Below are positions 24,641-32,783 of a stretch of 40,713 bases of DNA, piece after piece. How positions within the stretch are numbered: position 1 is the stretch's first letter; each line of letters starts with the position of its first letter. The translations under genes were made by a program, and so were the position numbers. Location of the stretch: NCBI GenBank assembly GCA_045536135.1, contig JAZSNA010000026.1, positions 1 to 40,713 on the forward strand, written 5' to 3'. Below the pieces are notes generated by a model, which searched no databases, was not told where the DNA came from, and saw nothing but the letters and a program-made list of their open reading frames with translations. This stretch comes from JAZSNA01 sp045536135. GTDB taxonomy: Bacteria; Pseudomonadota; Alphaproteobacteria; CAAHEQ01; UBA3637.

Positions 24641-25898
24641 GATTTTGTTCTTTTTCTTTGAAAATATAGTCCGGTTCGATGTTTTTTTCCACGGTATCTT
24701 TGGAAATAATCACTTCTTTTAAACCGTCCATTTGAGTAATATTATACATGGTATCCAAAAGAAGTTTTTCCATGATAGACCGTAATCCTCTGGCACCGGT
24801 TTTCCTTTTGATGGCTAAATTAACAATGGCCAGATATGCTTCCTCTGTAAAGGTTAATTTAACGCCATCCATTTTAAACAGGGCTTTATACTGTTTAACC
24901 AAGGCATCTTTTGGTTTTGTTAAGATACGAACCATATCTTTTTCGGATAATTCGTCCAAGGTTGCAACCACGGGCAGACGTCCCAAAAATTCGGGGATTA
25001 AACCATATTTTAACAAGTCATCAACTTCTAATCGGGATAAAAGTTCTCCAGTTTTCTTTTCTTCGCTTTTTACATTTGCAGAAAATCCGATACCTGTTTT
25101 TTCCGTACGGCTTTCGATTAACTTATCCAATCCGGAAAATGCTCCGCCACAAATAAATAAAATATTGGTTGTATCCAATTGAATATACTTTTCGGTTGGA
25201 GATCGACGTCCGCCGGCCGGTAAAACATTGGCAACAGTTCCTTCCATCATTTTTAACAGAGCTTGTTGAACGCCTTCGCCGGAAATATCCCGTTGAGAAG
25301 AAGATGCATTTCCTTTTCTGGAAATTTTATCAATTTCATCAATATAAACGATGCCGTTTTGAGCTCGTTTGACATCCCCGTTCGCAGACTGTAATAATTT
25401 AGATAAAACGGATTCTACATCTTCCCCAACATATCCGGCTTGCGTTAAAGTTGTCGCATCAGCCATTGCAAAGGGAACATTTAAATGCTTTGCTAATGTC
25501 TTGGCTAATAAGGTTTTTCCGCAACCGGTCGAACCGATTAACAAGATGTTGGATTTTGCGATTTCAATTTCCTCGTTGATACATTTCTTTATATCCGGAT
25601 TAAGTCGTTTGTAATGGTTGTAAACTGCAACGGATAATGTTTTTTTTGCGGTTTCCTGACCGATAACATAATCATCCAAAAATGCTTTGATTTTTTGTGG
25701 TTTGACCTCTGAAAAGTCCATATTAATTTCCGGTAATGGTTGTGTCGGAATGTCTGATATAATATTGGAACATAAATCAATACATTCATCACAAATAAAA
25801 ATCTGTGACTTTTTACCATCTTCATCGTACATGAAGTTTCCGGCAATTAATTTTTGAACTTCATTTTCACCTTTGCCACAAAAAGAACATTTTCTCAT
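24633..25898 (-). CDS. clpX: ClpX, ATP-dependent unfoldase of ClpXP
   Basis: ClpX unfolds tagged proteins and feeds them to ClpP. The N-terminal zinc domain has CSFCGKGENEV and the second pair FICDECIDLC; Walker A is GSTGCGKTLLAK, Walker B IVYIDEIDK, with GYVGEDVE in the pore-1 region and the C-terminal TGARGLRSIME. I take the ATG at 25898 (421 residues); an adjacent TTG lies one codon upstream. A GAGG ribosome site precedes. It recognises the ssrA tag in other bacteria, which matters because the tag here ends in ATA. Confidence 0.98.
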   Translation of the reverse strand: MRKCSFCGKGENEVQKLIAGNFMYDEDGKKSQIFICDECIDLCSNIISDIPTQPLPEINMDFSEVKPQKIKAFLDDYVIGQETAKKTLSVAVYNHYKRLNPDIKKCINEEIEIAKSNILLIGSTGCGKTLLAKTLAKHLNVPFAMADATTLTQAGYVGEDVESVLSKLLQSANGDVKRAQNGIVYIDEIDKISRKGNASSSQRDISGEGVQQALLKMMEGTVANVLPAGGRRSPTEKYIQLDTTNILFICGGAFSGLDKLIESRTEKTGIGFSANVKSEEKKTGELLSRLEVDDLLKYGLIPEFLGRLPVVATLDELSEKDMVRILTKPKDALVKQYKALFKMDGVKLTFTEEAYLAIVNLAIKRKTGARGLRSIMEKLLLDTMYNITQMDGLKEVIISKDTVEKNIEPDYIFKEKEQNHG

Positions 25899-25927
25899 CA
25901 AATTTTACCTCTGTGATTTTATATATA

Positions 25928-25947
25928 GAACATATTTTAATATGTTC
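25928..25947. repeat. Perfect 20-base inverted repeat between clpP and clpX
   Basis: GAACATAT and ATATGTTC flank a 4-base centre. It touches the clpP stop codon and lies 30 bases before the clpX start. There is no T run of terminator type. It could be an mRNA hairpin that protects or separates the two messages, or an operator. Confidence 0.6.
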
Positions 25948-26533
25948 AAGGTCTTTTTGAAATTATTTCATCAATTAAGCCAAATTTTTGAGCTTGTTCC
26001 GGTGTCATAAAATTATCCCGATCAACCGCTTTTTCAATAATTTCAATATCTTGTCCGGTTTGTTGAGCATAGATCTCATTTAGTCTTTTTCGTAAATCCA
26101 AAATTTCACGGGCATGAATTTCAATATCTGATGCCTGTCCCCGAAAGCCTCCCAGCGGTTGATGAATCATAATACGGGCATTGGGCAGGGCAAAACGTCG
26201 TCCTTTTTCACCGCAACAAGCCAATAACGATCCCATTGAACAGGCTTGTCCCATAACAATGGTTGATACGGGACAAGATATAAAATTCATTGTGTCCAAG
26301 ATGGCTAAACCGGATGAAACAACCCCACCGGGAGAGTTTATGTAAAAAGATATCTCTTTTTTTGAATTTTCGGCTTCTAAAAATAAGAGTTGAGCGCAAA
26401 TAATGGCGGCACTGTCGTCATTGACCTCGCCGGTTAAAAAAACAATGCGTTCTTTTAATAGGCGGGAATAAATATCAAAAGCCCGTTCGCCGTGGCCGGT
26501 TTGTTCAATAACTGTTGGTACCAAGTAAGACAT
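25946..26533 (-). CDS. clpP: ATP-dependent Clp protease proteolytic subunit
   Basis: The 195-residue serine protease forms the barrel of ClpXP. Catalytic Ser99 lies in GQACSMGSLL, His124 in MIHQPLGG and Asp173 in DRDNFM. The usual AASMG is ACSMG here, a mild change. It lies between tig and clpX in the conserved order. It has no propeptide beyond a few residues. Confidence 0.97.
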   Translation of the reverse strand: MSYLVPTVIEQTGHGERAFDIYSRLLKERIVFLTGEVNDDSAAIICAQLLFLEAENSKKEISFYINSPGGVVSSGLAILDTMNFISCPVSTIVMGQACSMGSLLACCGEKGRRFALPNARIMIHQPLGGFRGQASDIEIHAREILDLRKRLNEIYAQQTGQDIEIIEKAVDRDNFMTPEQAQKFGLIDEIISKRP

Positions 26534-26547
26534 TATTTTTCCCCTTA

Positions 26548-27864
26548 TTATTTATATTCGTATAAGTCTTTGACGGCTAATTTCTTTTCAGTCAAGTTTG
26601 CTTTTGTCATAATAAAGTCAATAACTTTTTCTTCGAAAAGTGGTGCTTTTAATTGCTCAATTGCACCAGGGTGTTTGTTATAGAAATCAAAGACTTTATC
26701 TTCTTGACCCGGATATCTTCTGGCTTCTTCAAATAAAGCTTTGTTGATATCATTGTCGTCAACTTTGATTTGATTTTTATTGGCTATTTCAGCTAATAAA
26801 AGACCAAGCTTAATCCGACGTTCTGCAATTTTTGTGTATTCTTTTTTCAATTGAGCATCGGTTTTGCCTTTATCTTCTTCGTCAATTTGACCGGATTTTT
26901 TAGCTTGTTCCATTTGTGCCCAAATTGCCGCAAATTCCTGATCAACCATGCTTTGCGGAACTTCAAAATCACAAACTTTTTCCAAGGCATCCAATATATT
27001 TTTCTTTGTATGAATGCGAGAAACATTATTATATTCTTTTGTTAATTCGTCTTTTATCAAGTTTTTTAATTCCGCCAAATCTTTTTGTCCGAAATTTTTG
27101 GCAAAATCATCATTGATTTCTGCATCAACTTTTTGACGTAATTCTTTGATGGTTGTTTTGAACAGCGCATGTTTCCCGGCCATTTCTTTGGCGTGATATT
27201 GTTCGGGGAAGGTGGTGTCAACAATGACTTCTTCACCGATATTTTTTCCGGTTAATTGATCTTCAAAACCCGGAATAAATGTGTTTGAACCCAATTCTAA
27301 ATAATAATCTTTTCCTGTTCCGCCACGGAATTCTTTGCCGTCAATTGTTCCAACAAAATCAATAACGATAATATCGCCTTTTTTTGTTTTTCTTTTGGTT
27401 GTAATAATTTCTGTTTTTTGATGTCCTTTTGCCAAGCGATTTAAAGCTTCATCAATCTCTTTTTCAGTGACTTCGGCCGTCGGTTTTTCGGCTTTGATTT
27501 TGCTTAAATCAACTTCCTTTACTTCCGGTAAAACTTCACCACTAGCCGAGAATACGAAATCTTTTCCGGTTTCAAAAGTTTTAATTTCAACTTTCGGTTG
27601 ATTGGCTAAACGTAATTTTTGTTCGGCAAAAGCTTTGAATGCACCTTCACCCACCAATTTGTCCGCAGCTTCTGCGCGAGCATTTTCCATATATTTTTGT
27701 TCGATGACTTTCATCGGTGCTTTTCCGGGACGAAAACCCGGTAATTTAGCTTTTGTAGCAATATCTGCCAATTTTTCGGCAACGATTTTTTCAAATTCGT
27801 CTTTTTTGACTGTGATATCAAATGAATAAAATAAACCTTTGTTTTTTGTTTGTTTAATTTCCAT
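26548..27864 (-). CDS. tig: Trigger factor
   Basis: Trigger factor is the ribosome-bound chaperone and peptidyl-prolyl isomerase. The 438-residue protein has the ribosome-binding N-domain with LPGFRPGKAP (the GFRxGxxP signature), an FKBP-type domain (KKGDIIVIDFVGTIDGKEFRGG, IPGFEDQLTGKNIGE), and a long helical C-domain. It starts the tig-clpP-clpX-lon series; clpP follows after 14 bases. Confidence 0.97.
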   Translation of the reverse strand: MEIKQTKNKGLFYSFDITVKKDEFEKIVAEKLADIATKAKLPGFRPGKAPMKVIEQKYMENARAEAADKLVGEGAFKAFAEQKLRLANQPKVEIKTFETGKDFVFSASGEVLPEVKEVDLSKIKAEKPTAEVTEKEIDEALNRLAKGHQKTEIITTKRKTKKGDIIVIDFVGTIDGKEFRGGTGKDYYLELGSNTFIPGFEDQLTGKNIGEEVIVDTTFPEQYHAKEMAGKHALFKTTIKELRQKVDAEINDDFAKNFGQKDLAELKNLIKDELTKEYNNVSRIHTKKNILDALEKVCDFEVPQSMVDQEFAAIWAQMEQAKKSGQIDEEDKGKTDAQLKKEYTKIAERRIKLGLLLAEIANKNQIKVDDNDINKALFEEARRYPGQEDKVFDFYNKHPGAIEQLKAPLFEEKVIDFIMTKANLTEKKLAVKDLYEYK

Positions 27865-27890
27865 AATAATTACCCTTTGTTATATTGAAT

Positions 27891-27973
27891 TGGTACGGGC
27901 GAAGGGACTTGAACCCCCACGATTGCTCATCGGAACCTAAATCCGACGCGTCTACCAATTCCGCCACGCCCGC
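27891..27973 (-). tRNA. tRNA-Leu (UAG)
   Basis: The 83-base gene has acceptor GCGGGCG/CGCCCGT, a leucine-type D-arm (GGCGGAATTGGTAGACGC), anticodon stem TCGGA/TCCGA with loop TTTAGGT giving UAG for CUA codons, a long variable arm and T-loop TTCAAGT. The CCA end is encoded. It lies just upstream of tig on the same strand. Confidence 0.95.
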
Positions 27974-27987
27974 ACGAAGTTTCCACT

Positions 27988-28016
27988 ACTTTAACAAAAA
28001 ATTAAACCAAGGTCAA
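27988..28016 (-). promoter_or_regulatory. Promoter of tRNA-Leu
   Basis: On the minus strand TTGACC (28011-28016) and TAAAGT (27988-27993) are 17 bases apart, placing the start a few bases before the tRNA. A TTAA-N7-TTAA match (27991-28005) lies inside it, probably by chance. Confidence 0.5.
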
Positions 28017-28023
28017 GATTTTT

Positions 28024-28530
28024 TTAAAAATTAAAGATGATTTCGTCTTCTTTGATGTCGAACCTCATATGAGGACAAAGAGAATAAGCATACTGGGCCG
28101 GAGCATACTTGGAATCCAGATCAATTTCCCCCGAAAAAGCTTTTTCCCAGTCAGAATTCCAAAACAGACGGTCAGATGTTGCTATTATTGAATTATCAAA
28201 TATTTGAATTTTGCCGCCCAAAGGTAATATATCCCCTAAAACCATACAAATTGAACGTTGTAATTGATTTTGGGGTTTCCCGATTAAAATAATATTATCA
28301 GATATTGTTTTTAAATACTCGCTTGTCATATCTTCGGTATCGTTCGGACGACCAAAGGTTTGTCTGAAAAACATAAGTTTGGTTTTTAAATCGGAAGTTG
28401 TTTCGAAAATCAGATCAGCTGTTTCGTTGTCCATATATTCTTTTAGAAGCTCGCTTCCATTGTAAAGAGCACCGACTGTTCCGGCCAGATCATGAGATAT
28501 TCGAGTATAAAGATTTTGTAAAAGTTTCAT
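28024..28530 (-). CDS. chpT: ChpT-like histidine phosphotransferase
   Basis: The 168-residue protein begins with the dimerisation and phosphotransfer helix of ChpT: TRISHDLAGTVGALYNGSELL, split as TRISHDLAG and TVGALYNGSELL, with phospho-acceptor His13. The second half is the degenerate ATPase-like fold of the family (for example MVLGDILPLGGKIQIF). In Caulobacter ChpT passes phosphate from CckA to CtrA and CpdR, controlling cell division and ClpXP proteolysis. This copy is shorter than the Caulobacter protein (about 225-250). It is the last gene of the operon and overlaps the SucD-like gene by four bases (ATGA). CckA and CtrA are not in the window. Confidence 0.87.
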   Translation of the reverse strand: MKLLQNLYTRISHDLAGTVGALYNGSELLKEYMDNETADLIFETTSDLKTKLMFFRQTFGRPNDTEDMTSEYLKTISDNIILIGKPQNQLQRSICMVLGDILPLGGKIQIFDNSIIATSDRLFWNSDWEKAFSGEIDLDSKYAPAQYAYSLCPHMRFDIKEDEIIFNF

Positions 28531-29402
28531 TTTAATCCTCTGTTTTTAGCGATGGTTAAGGCAATATCTGCCGGAGAATTGATTAATATGGCTCCACTGT
28601 CAAAAAGGGATTTTTTCTTATATCCGGCAGTTTCTTCTTCGGACTGAATAATCGCACCGATATTACCGATAAATTGGTTGGTCGGTGCAAAACTTCCCGC
28701 AATATAAGCATATAAAGTTTTCCTATTTTTAAAGTTTTTATAGTAGTGAGCTAATTGTTGTTCGCCAAAAGTTCCGATTTCGCCGATAATCAAAATTTCC
28801 TTTGTGTTTTTATCTTGCATAAACCAATCAAAAGCATTTTTAAAGGATGTTCCCAAAATCGGATATGCCCCCAAAGTTAAAACAGCAGAAACGCCTAAAT
28901 TATATGCGGATAATTGGGAAATAGCCTCGTAAATAATCGAGCTGGATCTGGAAATAATCCCGATATCTCCCTTTTTAAATAAATGTGGCGGCATTGTTCC
29001 AACCTTCATTTTTTCCGGTATAACAAACCCCGGACTGGCCGGTCCAATTAATTGACTTTTTGATTTCTTTAATTTGGGTTGGATTTGAAGGATGTCATGT
29101 ATCGGAATGCGTTCAATCGGACAAACAATCCATTTGATTTTTGCATTAATAGCCGATTCAATTTCACTTTTGGCTTGAAGGGGAGAACCATAGATGACCG
29201 TTATATCCGGATGAAGTTTTTTGACGGCTTGTTCCACAGTGTCAAATAGGGGAATCCCCATAATTTTTTCACCCCCCTTGCCGGATGCGACACCTCCAAC
29301 GATTTTTGTACCACAGGCGATGGATTGCTCAATGTGTTGTAATCCGGCGGGTGTTAAAATACCTTGGCAAATGACTTTTAAATCTGGTGAAAATAGGCTC
29401 AT
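28527..29402 (-). CDS. Succinyl-CoA synthetase alpha-like protein lacking active-site His
   Basis: The 291-residue protein aligns with SucD along its whole length: KVICQG, TKIVGGVASGKGG, GPASPGFV, then IIGEIG with Glu208 kept. The phosphorylated His of E. coli (His246 of the mature chain) sits in GHAGA; here the segment is GNIGA, and residue 247 is Asn (codon AAT, 28662-28664). The CoA loop (TGSQG in E. coli) is LTPAG, and SRSGTLTYE is SRSSSIIYE. Without the His, the normal phosphotransfer from ATP to succinate cannot run. The gene overlaps its SucC-like partner and chpT by four bases each. It is either a decaying SucD or a repurposed CoA-binding protein; the open, full-length frame favours the second. 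Confidence 0.88.
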   Translation of the reverse strand: MSLFSPDLKVICQGILTPAGLQHIEQSIACGTKIVGGVASGKGGEKIMGIPLFDTVEQAVKKLHPDITVIYGSPLQAKSEIESAINAKIKWIVCPIERIPIHDILQIQPKLKKSKSQLIGPASPGFVIPEKMKVGTMPPHLFKKGDIGIISRSSSIIYEAISQLSAYNLGVSAVLTLGAYPILGTSFKNAFDWFMQDKNTKEILIIGEIGTFGEQQLAHYYKNFKNRKTLYAYIAGSFAPTNQFIGNIGAIIQSEEETAGYKKKSLFDSGAILINSPADIALTIAKNRGLK

Positions 29403-30565
29403 TCAATTTCTCCGACTTGTCTAACGATTTCTTTTGCACTGTCTTCCATACCACGAATAACCGTAAACGGTAATCCGGAATCCGTCAGTATTTTACATCC
29501 GGCTTCGGCGTTTGTTCCGTCCATTCGGACAACAATTGGCATGCCGACACTGATATCTATCGCCGCATTGATTAAACCTTTGGCAACAACATCACATCGA
29601 GTGACGCCGCCAAAGATATTGATAAATACCCCCTCGATATCCGGCTCGGATAAAATGGTTTTAAGCGCATTGGATACGATTTCTTCCGTTGTTTCTGCAC
29701 CGATGTCTAAAATACATGCCGGTTGCCCTTTGGTTAAAAACAGCATATCCAGTGTGCATAAGGACAAGCCGGAACCATTCGTAATACATCCGATATTACC
29801 GGACATTTTTGTATAACGGAAATGATTTAATCTGGCTTTGATTTCGTTCGGTGTTTCTTCCTCTAAATCTCGCATTTTTTCAACGGATGCGTATTTGTCT
29901 ACGGCATCCGGATCAAAAATAATATGTCCGTTTAAGGCGACTAATTTTTTGTCGGTTGTTAATGTAATCGGATTAATTTCAACTTTTAAAGCCGAATATT
30001 GACGAAAAATTTTATCGGCCGAACAAATAATTTGGGCCATTTGTTGCGTATTTTTTTTATCCAGCTTTAATTGTTGAGCTAATTTTAAGGCTTTATTTGA
30101 TGAAATTCGATGGACATTATCCAATTGATAGACAATTTTATTTTGAATGTCTTGCCGATCGAAAAGGGTTAAAAAAGCCCCTTCTTTTAAAAAGTCAACA
30201 TCAAGAGATAAATAAAAAGTTGTAATTTTTTTAACTTGTTCTTCAATATAAACCTTTTTAACCTCTTGCCCCATCGAACCGGTTCGGTGAGTCTTTAAGT
30301 GTTTACCGAGCATTTGAGAGGCATTTTTATAAATTTGATCAATGGTTATTTTGCGAATTCCGCCACCTTTTCCGGCGTTTCTTTCCAAAAATAAAGCTCT
30401 TTGTCTTAAATCGGAATGAATTTGCGCTTTGATGACAAAATCCTTTCCACCGATTTTTTGTGCAACTCGTAAAGCTTCTTGGGGTGTATAAGCAACCCCA
30501 CCTTTTAATATGGGGATATCATGTTCGGCAAAAATTTTTTTGGCTTGATATTCATGTATTCGCAT
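29399..30565 (-). CDS. Succinyl-CoA synthetase beta-like protein with altered ATP-grasp
   Basis: The 388-residue protein is clearly SucC-derived: MRIHEYQAKKIFAEHDIP, VEINPI, SGNIGCITNGSGL, NIFGGVTRCDVVAKG and VVRMDGTNAEAG. The glycine-rich nucleotide loop after QIH, normally AGGRGKG/A, reads SDLRQRA (residues 51-57, codons 30395-30415). The Mg-binding Asp in the LDGK/LDAK motif is Asn212 (LNGH), while EINP is kept. The STEGG-containing middle segment is replaced by a shorter, unrelated stretch. ATP use is therefore doubtful. It follows the DHH-like gene after two bases and overlaps the alpha-like gene by four. Confidence 0.88.
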   Translation of the reverse strand: MRIHEYQAKKIFAEHDIPILKGGVAYTPQEALRVAQKIGGKDFVIKAQIHSDLRQRALFLERNAGKGGGIRKITIDQIYKNASQMLGKHLKTHRTGSMGQEVKKVYIEEQVKKITTFYLSLDVDFLKEGAFLTLFDRQDIQNKIVYQLDNVHRISSNKALKLAQQLKLDKKNTQQMAQIICSADKIFRQYSALKVEINPITLTTDKKLVALNGHIIFDPDAVDKYASVEKMRDLEEETPNEIKARLNHFRYTKMSGNIGCITNGSGLSLCTLDMLFLTKGQPACILDIGAETTEEIVSNALKTILSEPDIEGVFINIFGGVTRCDVVAKGLINAAIDISVGMPIVVRMDGTNAEAGCKILTDSGLPFTVIRGMEDSAKEIVRQVGEIE

Positions 30566-30567
30566 AA

Positions 30568-31488
30568 TTATCCCTCTAAAAGAATCGATTCAATCAGTTT
30601 CATTTTTAAGTTATTTTTATCGGATTGAGCACATTTAATTTTACCTTCTTTCTTATGTCCGCTTCCCCCCATCGAACGTAGCATTGCACCAATATCCAAA
30701 CTGTTGTTTAAATTGATAATGCTGGCACCGATTTCAAAATCCGATGTGTCGCCTGAATTCTGAATAATCATAGATATATCCGCTTCGGGATAAAGGGCAT
30801 AAACCATAAATGGATTTCCGGGATATATAATATCTTCATGGGATAAATCAACAACAACCAGATGTTTATATGTTGTCGAACAACGTTTGATTTGTTTGAT
30901 AAAATGATCCTGATAGGTCTTATAAATGTGAATGCGTTCAACAATATCCGGTAAGGATAAAATTTGTTCAATGGATAATTTTTCAAAATTTTGAGCCAAA
31001 TCCCGAAGGGTTTGTTCATGAGATTTAGAAAAATCATGAAAGCGGTTTAATCCGGTTAAAGGATCCAAAATAAAACTGAGTAAAACCCAGTCTTTGGGGT
31101 TTAAAATATCATCAGTCGTCAATAAAGCTTCATTTGTTGTATCCAAATGATCCAAAAGGTTGTTAAAGACGAAAGGAAATTTTTCTTCCAGGTTGAAATA
31201 ATTTGCAATAACACGAGCAACAGAGTGTGCTTCATATTCTATAATAAAATTGCGTTCCTGTTTCTTGATACCTTGATTATGTCGATCAAAAGACATAAAA
31301 ACACCAGGGATATAGGGTAGGTTTGCAAAAATATCCCGATTATTGGGAATGATATCCCCAAGTTTTACCTCCAAGGGGTTGATAAACATAACTTCGGATA
31401 TTAAATCAAGTTTAGACAAAAGAATATAACAGACTAAACCGTCAAAATCACCGTAAGTGATTAATCTGAATTTAAGATTATTTTCCAT
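30568..31488 (-). CDS. DHH-superfamily phosphoesterase-like protein (DRH variant)
   Basis: The 306-residue protein resembles an exopolyphosphatase-like group of the DHH family: ITYGDFDGLVC (metal-binding DxD at 14-16), FANLPYIPGVFMSFDRH, then LLDHLDTTN and a C-terminal DHHA1-like end with GGSGHKKEG. The motif that names the family, DHH, is D68-R69-H70 here (Arg codon 31282-31284), so one metal-ligand histidine is lost. Activity on polyphosphate or nucleotides may be changed or absent. It is the first gene of the operon with the SucC-like, SucD-like and ChpT genes, behind a promoter with a CtrA-like box. Confidence 0.75.
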   Translation of the reverse strand: MENNLKFRLITYGDFDGLVCYILLSKLDLISEVMFINPLEVKLGDIIPNNRDIFANLPYIPGVFMSFDRHNQGIKKQERNFIIEYEAHSVARVIANYFNLEEKFPFVFNNLLDHLDTTNEALLTTDDILNPKDWVLLSFILDPLTGLNRFHDFSKSHEQTLRDLAQNFEKLSIEQILSLPDIVERIHIYKTYQDHFIKQIKRCSTTYKHLVVVDLSHEDIIYPGNPFMVYALYPEADISMIIQNSGDTSDFEIGASIINLNNSLDIGAMLRSMGGSGHKKEGKIKCAQSDKNNLKMKLIESILLEG

Positions 31489-31511
31489 TTAACCAACCCC
31501 ATATTTCCTAT

Positions 31512-31543
31512 ATTATATATCTAAAAAGTTAAATTCTTATTAA
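31512..31543 (-). promoter_or_regulatory. Promoter with CtrA-like box for the DHH-chpT operon
   Basis: On the minus strand TTAA-N7-TTAAC (box 31529-31543, C at 31528) is followed after 11 bases by a perfect TATAAT (31512-31517). The box thus covers the -35 position, as in CtrA-activated promoters of Caulobacter, whose consensus is TTAA-N7-TTAAC. No separate -35 hexamer is visible. The box also lies about 75 bases upstream of the divergent lipoprotein gene. Confidence 0.5.
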
Positions 31544-31617
31544 GAAATAAAAAAAACTGGACTTTATTTTATTTTTTTTATAGAATGAGTTTGAATTTTT
31601 GTTAAGGAGTTCTTATC

Positions 31618-31887
31618 TTGTTTAAAATAAATTTAATTTTAGTTTTATTTATATCGGCTTGTACGCCTTTTGTCGATGCTCGAAGAGAAGCCGGAAAGAT
31701 TATGACTGTCGGTCAATCAAGCCCTCAATATTTAGCGATATGTTATTCGCCGTTTGTTGATTTTAATCGGGTTCAGATATTGGCGGATCAGGTGTGTTCA
31801 AAAAAAGCCAAGTTTGCTGAAAAAAAATATTTTAACTGTACTTTATTTAATCCTAATACAGCTTTTTTTGATTGTGAGGTTAAATGA
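31618..31887 (+). CDS. Small lipoprotein with TTG start
   Basis: The 89-residue protein starts at TTG, supported by AAGGAG eight bases upstream. It has lipobox ISAC (Cys15) and a mature part with four more cysteines, two of them close to the C-terminus. No known family. It overlaps the glycosyltransferase gene by four bases (ATGA), so it heads the lipoprotein-glycosyltransferase-uvrC operon. Confidence 0.78.
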   Translation: MFKINLILVLFISACTPFVDARREAGKIMTVGQSSPQYLAICYSPFVDFNRVQILADQVCSKKAKFAEKKYFNCTLFNPNTAFFDCEVK

Positions 31888-32783
31888 AAAAGAAAATTTT
31901 AATTATAAAAATTGGTGCATTGGGTGATTTTATTTTACAAACCGGTCGTTTAAAGATGTTGCTGGAAAAGCATCGAAATGACGAAGTTTATTTGATGACC
32001 GGACCGTCATTGGTTAAAATATCTGAAGCAATGGGATTTAAAAATATATTTGTTGATACTCGTTCGGTATGGAATCCGTTAAAATGGATGAAAATTATTT
32101 TATTTTGGCGAAAGAATTTCGATATTATTTATGATTTACAAAGCTCAAAGCGAACAATTAAAAAATATTTTTCAATACATCGTTTTATGGTGACGAAAGA
32201 TTTTTCGTGGATATTCAATTATAATCATAATTTTTATGAAAGAAAAGTTTCTTATCAGAAAAATAAAATTTATGGGCAATTAAGCGAAAATATTTTTTCT
32301 TTGCCATATAAATTTCCGGATTTATCCGATTTAAAGTCGGATAAAGATTTTAATTTGCCTGAAAAATTTATTTTAATCATTCCCGGATGTTCGGCTAAAA
32401 ATTCATATAAAAGATGGCCGTCTGATTTATATAAAGAATTACGGCTTGAACTTAATCGGCGTGGTTTTCCTTCCGTTTTAATCGGAACAACGGAAGAGGG
32501 CAATATCGTCAATGAAATTGCTTCCGGGGGCGGACATGTCATCAATCTTTTATCTTTAACAAATATATTTGATATTGCCGAGATTGCCAGAAAGGCCTTT
32601 GTATGTGTCGGTAATGATACGGGTCCGACACATATTGCCTCGATTTGTTGCCGAAAGACTGTTGTTTTGTTTGATCAAAAAACCGCAACGTCTGCGAACA
32701 ATTTCGATGGAATTGCGAATTTAGTCGGGAAAAGAATTTCCGATATAACGGTTCAACAAGTATTGGATGCAATTTTTCAATGA
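31884..32783 (+). CDS. Glycosyltransferase family 9 (heptosyltransferase-like)
   Basis: The 299-residue protein has the family 9 start ILIIKIGALGDFILQTG and the C-terminal donor site VCVGNDTGPTHIASIC. Family 9 enzymes mostly add heptose to the inner core of lipopolysaccharide (WaaC, WaaF, WaaQ); the exact acceptor cannot be told. It is shorter than most heptosyltransferases (320-350). It overlaps both neighbours by four bases. Confidence 0.87.
   Translation: MKKKILIIKIGALGDFILQTGRLKMLLEKHRNDEVYLMTGPSLVKISEAMGFKNIFVDTRSVWNPLKWMKIILFWRKNFDIIYDLQSSKRTIKKYFSIHRFMVTKDFSWIFNYNHNFYERKVSYQKNKIYGQLSENIFSLPYKFPDLSDLKSDKDFNLPEKFILIIPGCSAKNSYKRWPSDLYKELRLELNRRGFPSVLIGTTEEGNIVNEIASGGGHVINLLSLTNIFDIAEIARKAFVCVGNDTGPTHIASICCRKTVVLFDQKTATSANNFDGIANLVGKRISDITVQQVLDAIFQ

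Noticed and set aside
27991..28005. Third TTAA-N7-TTAA match, upstream of tRNA-Leu
   Set aside because: It lies between the -35 and -10 of a tRNA promoter, not over the -35, and is mostly a run of A or T. A chance match is likely.
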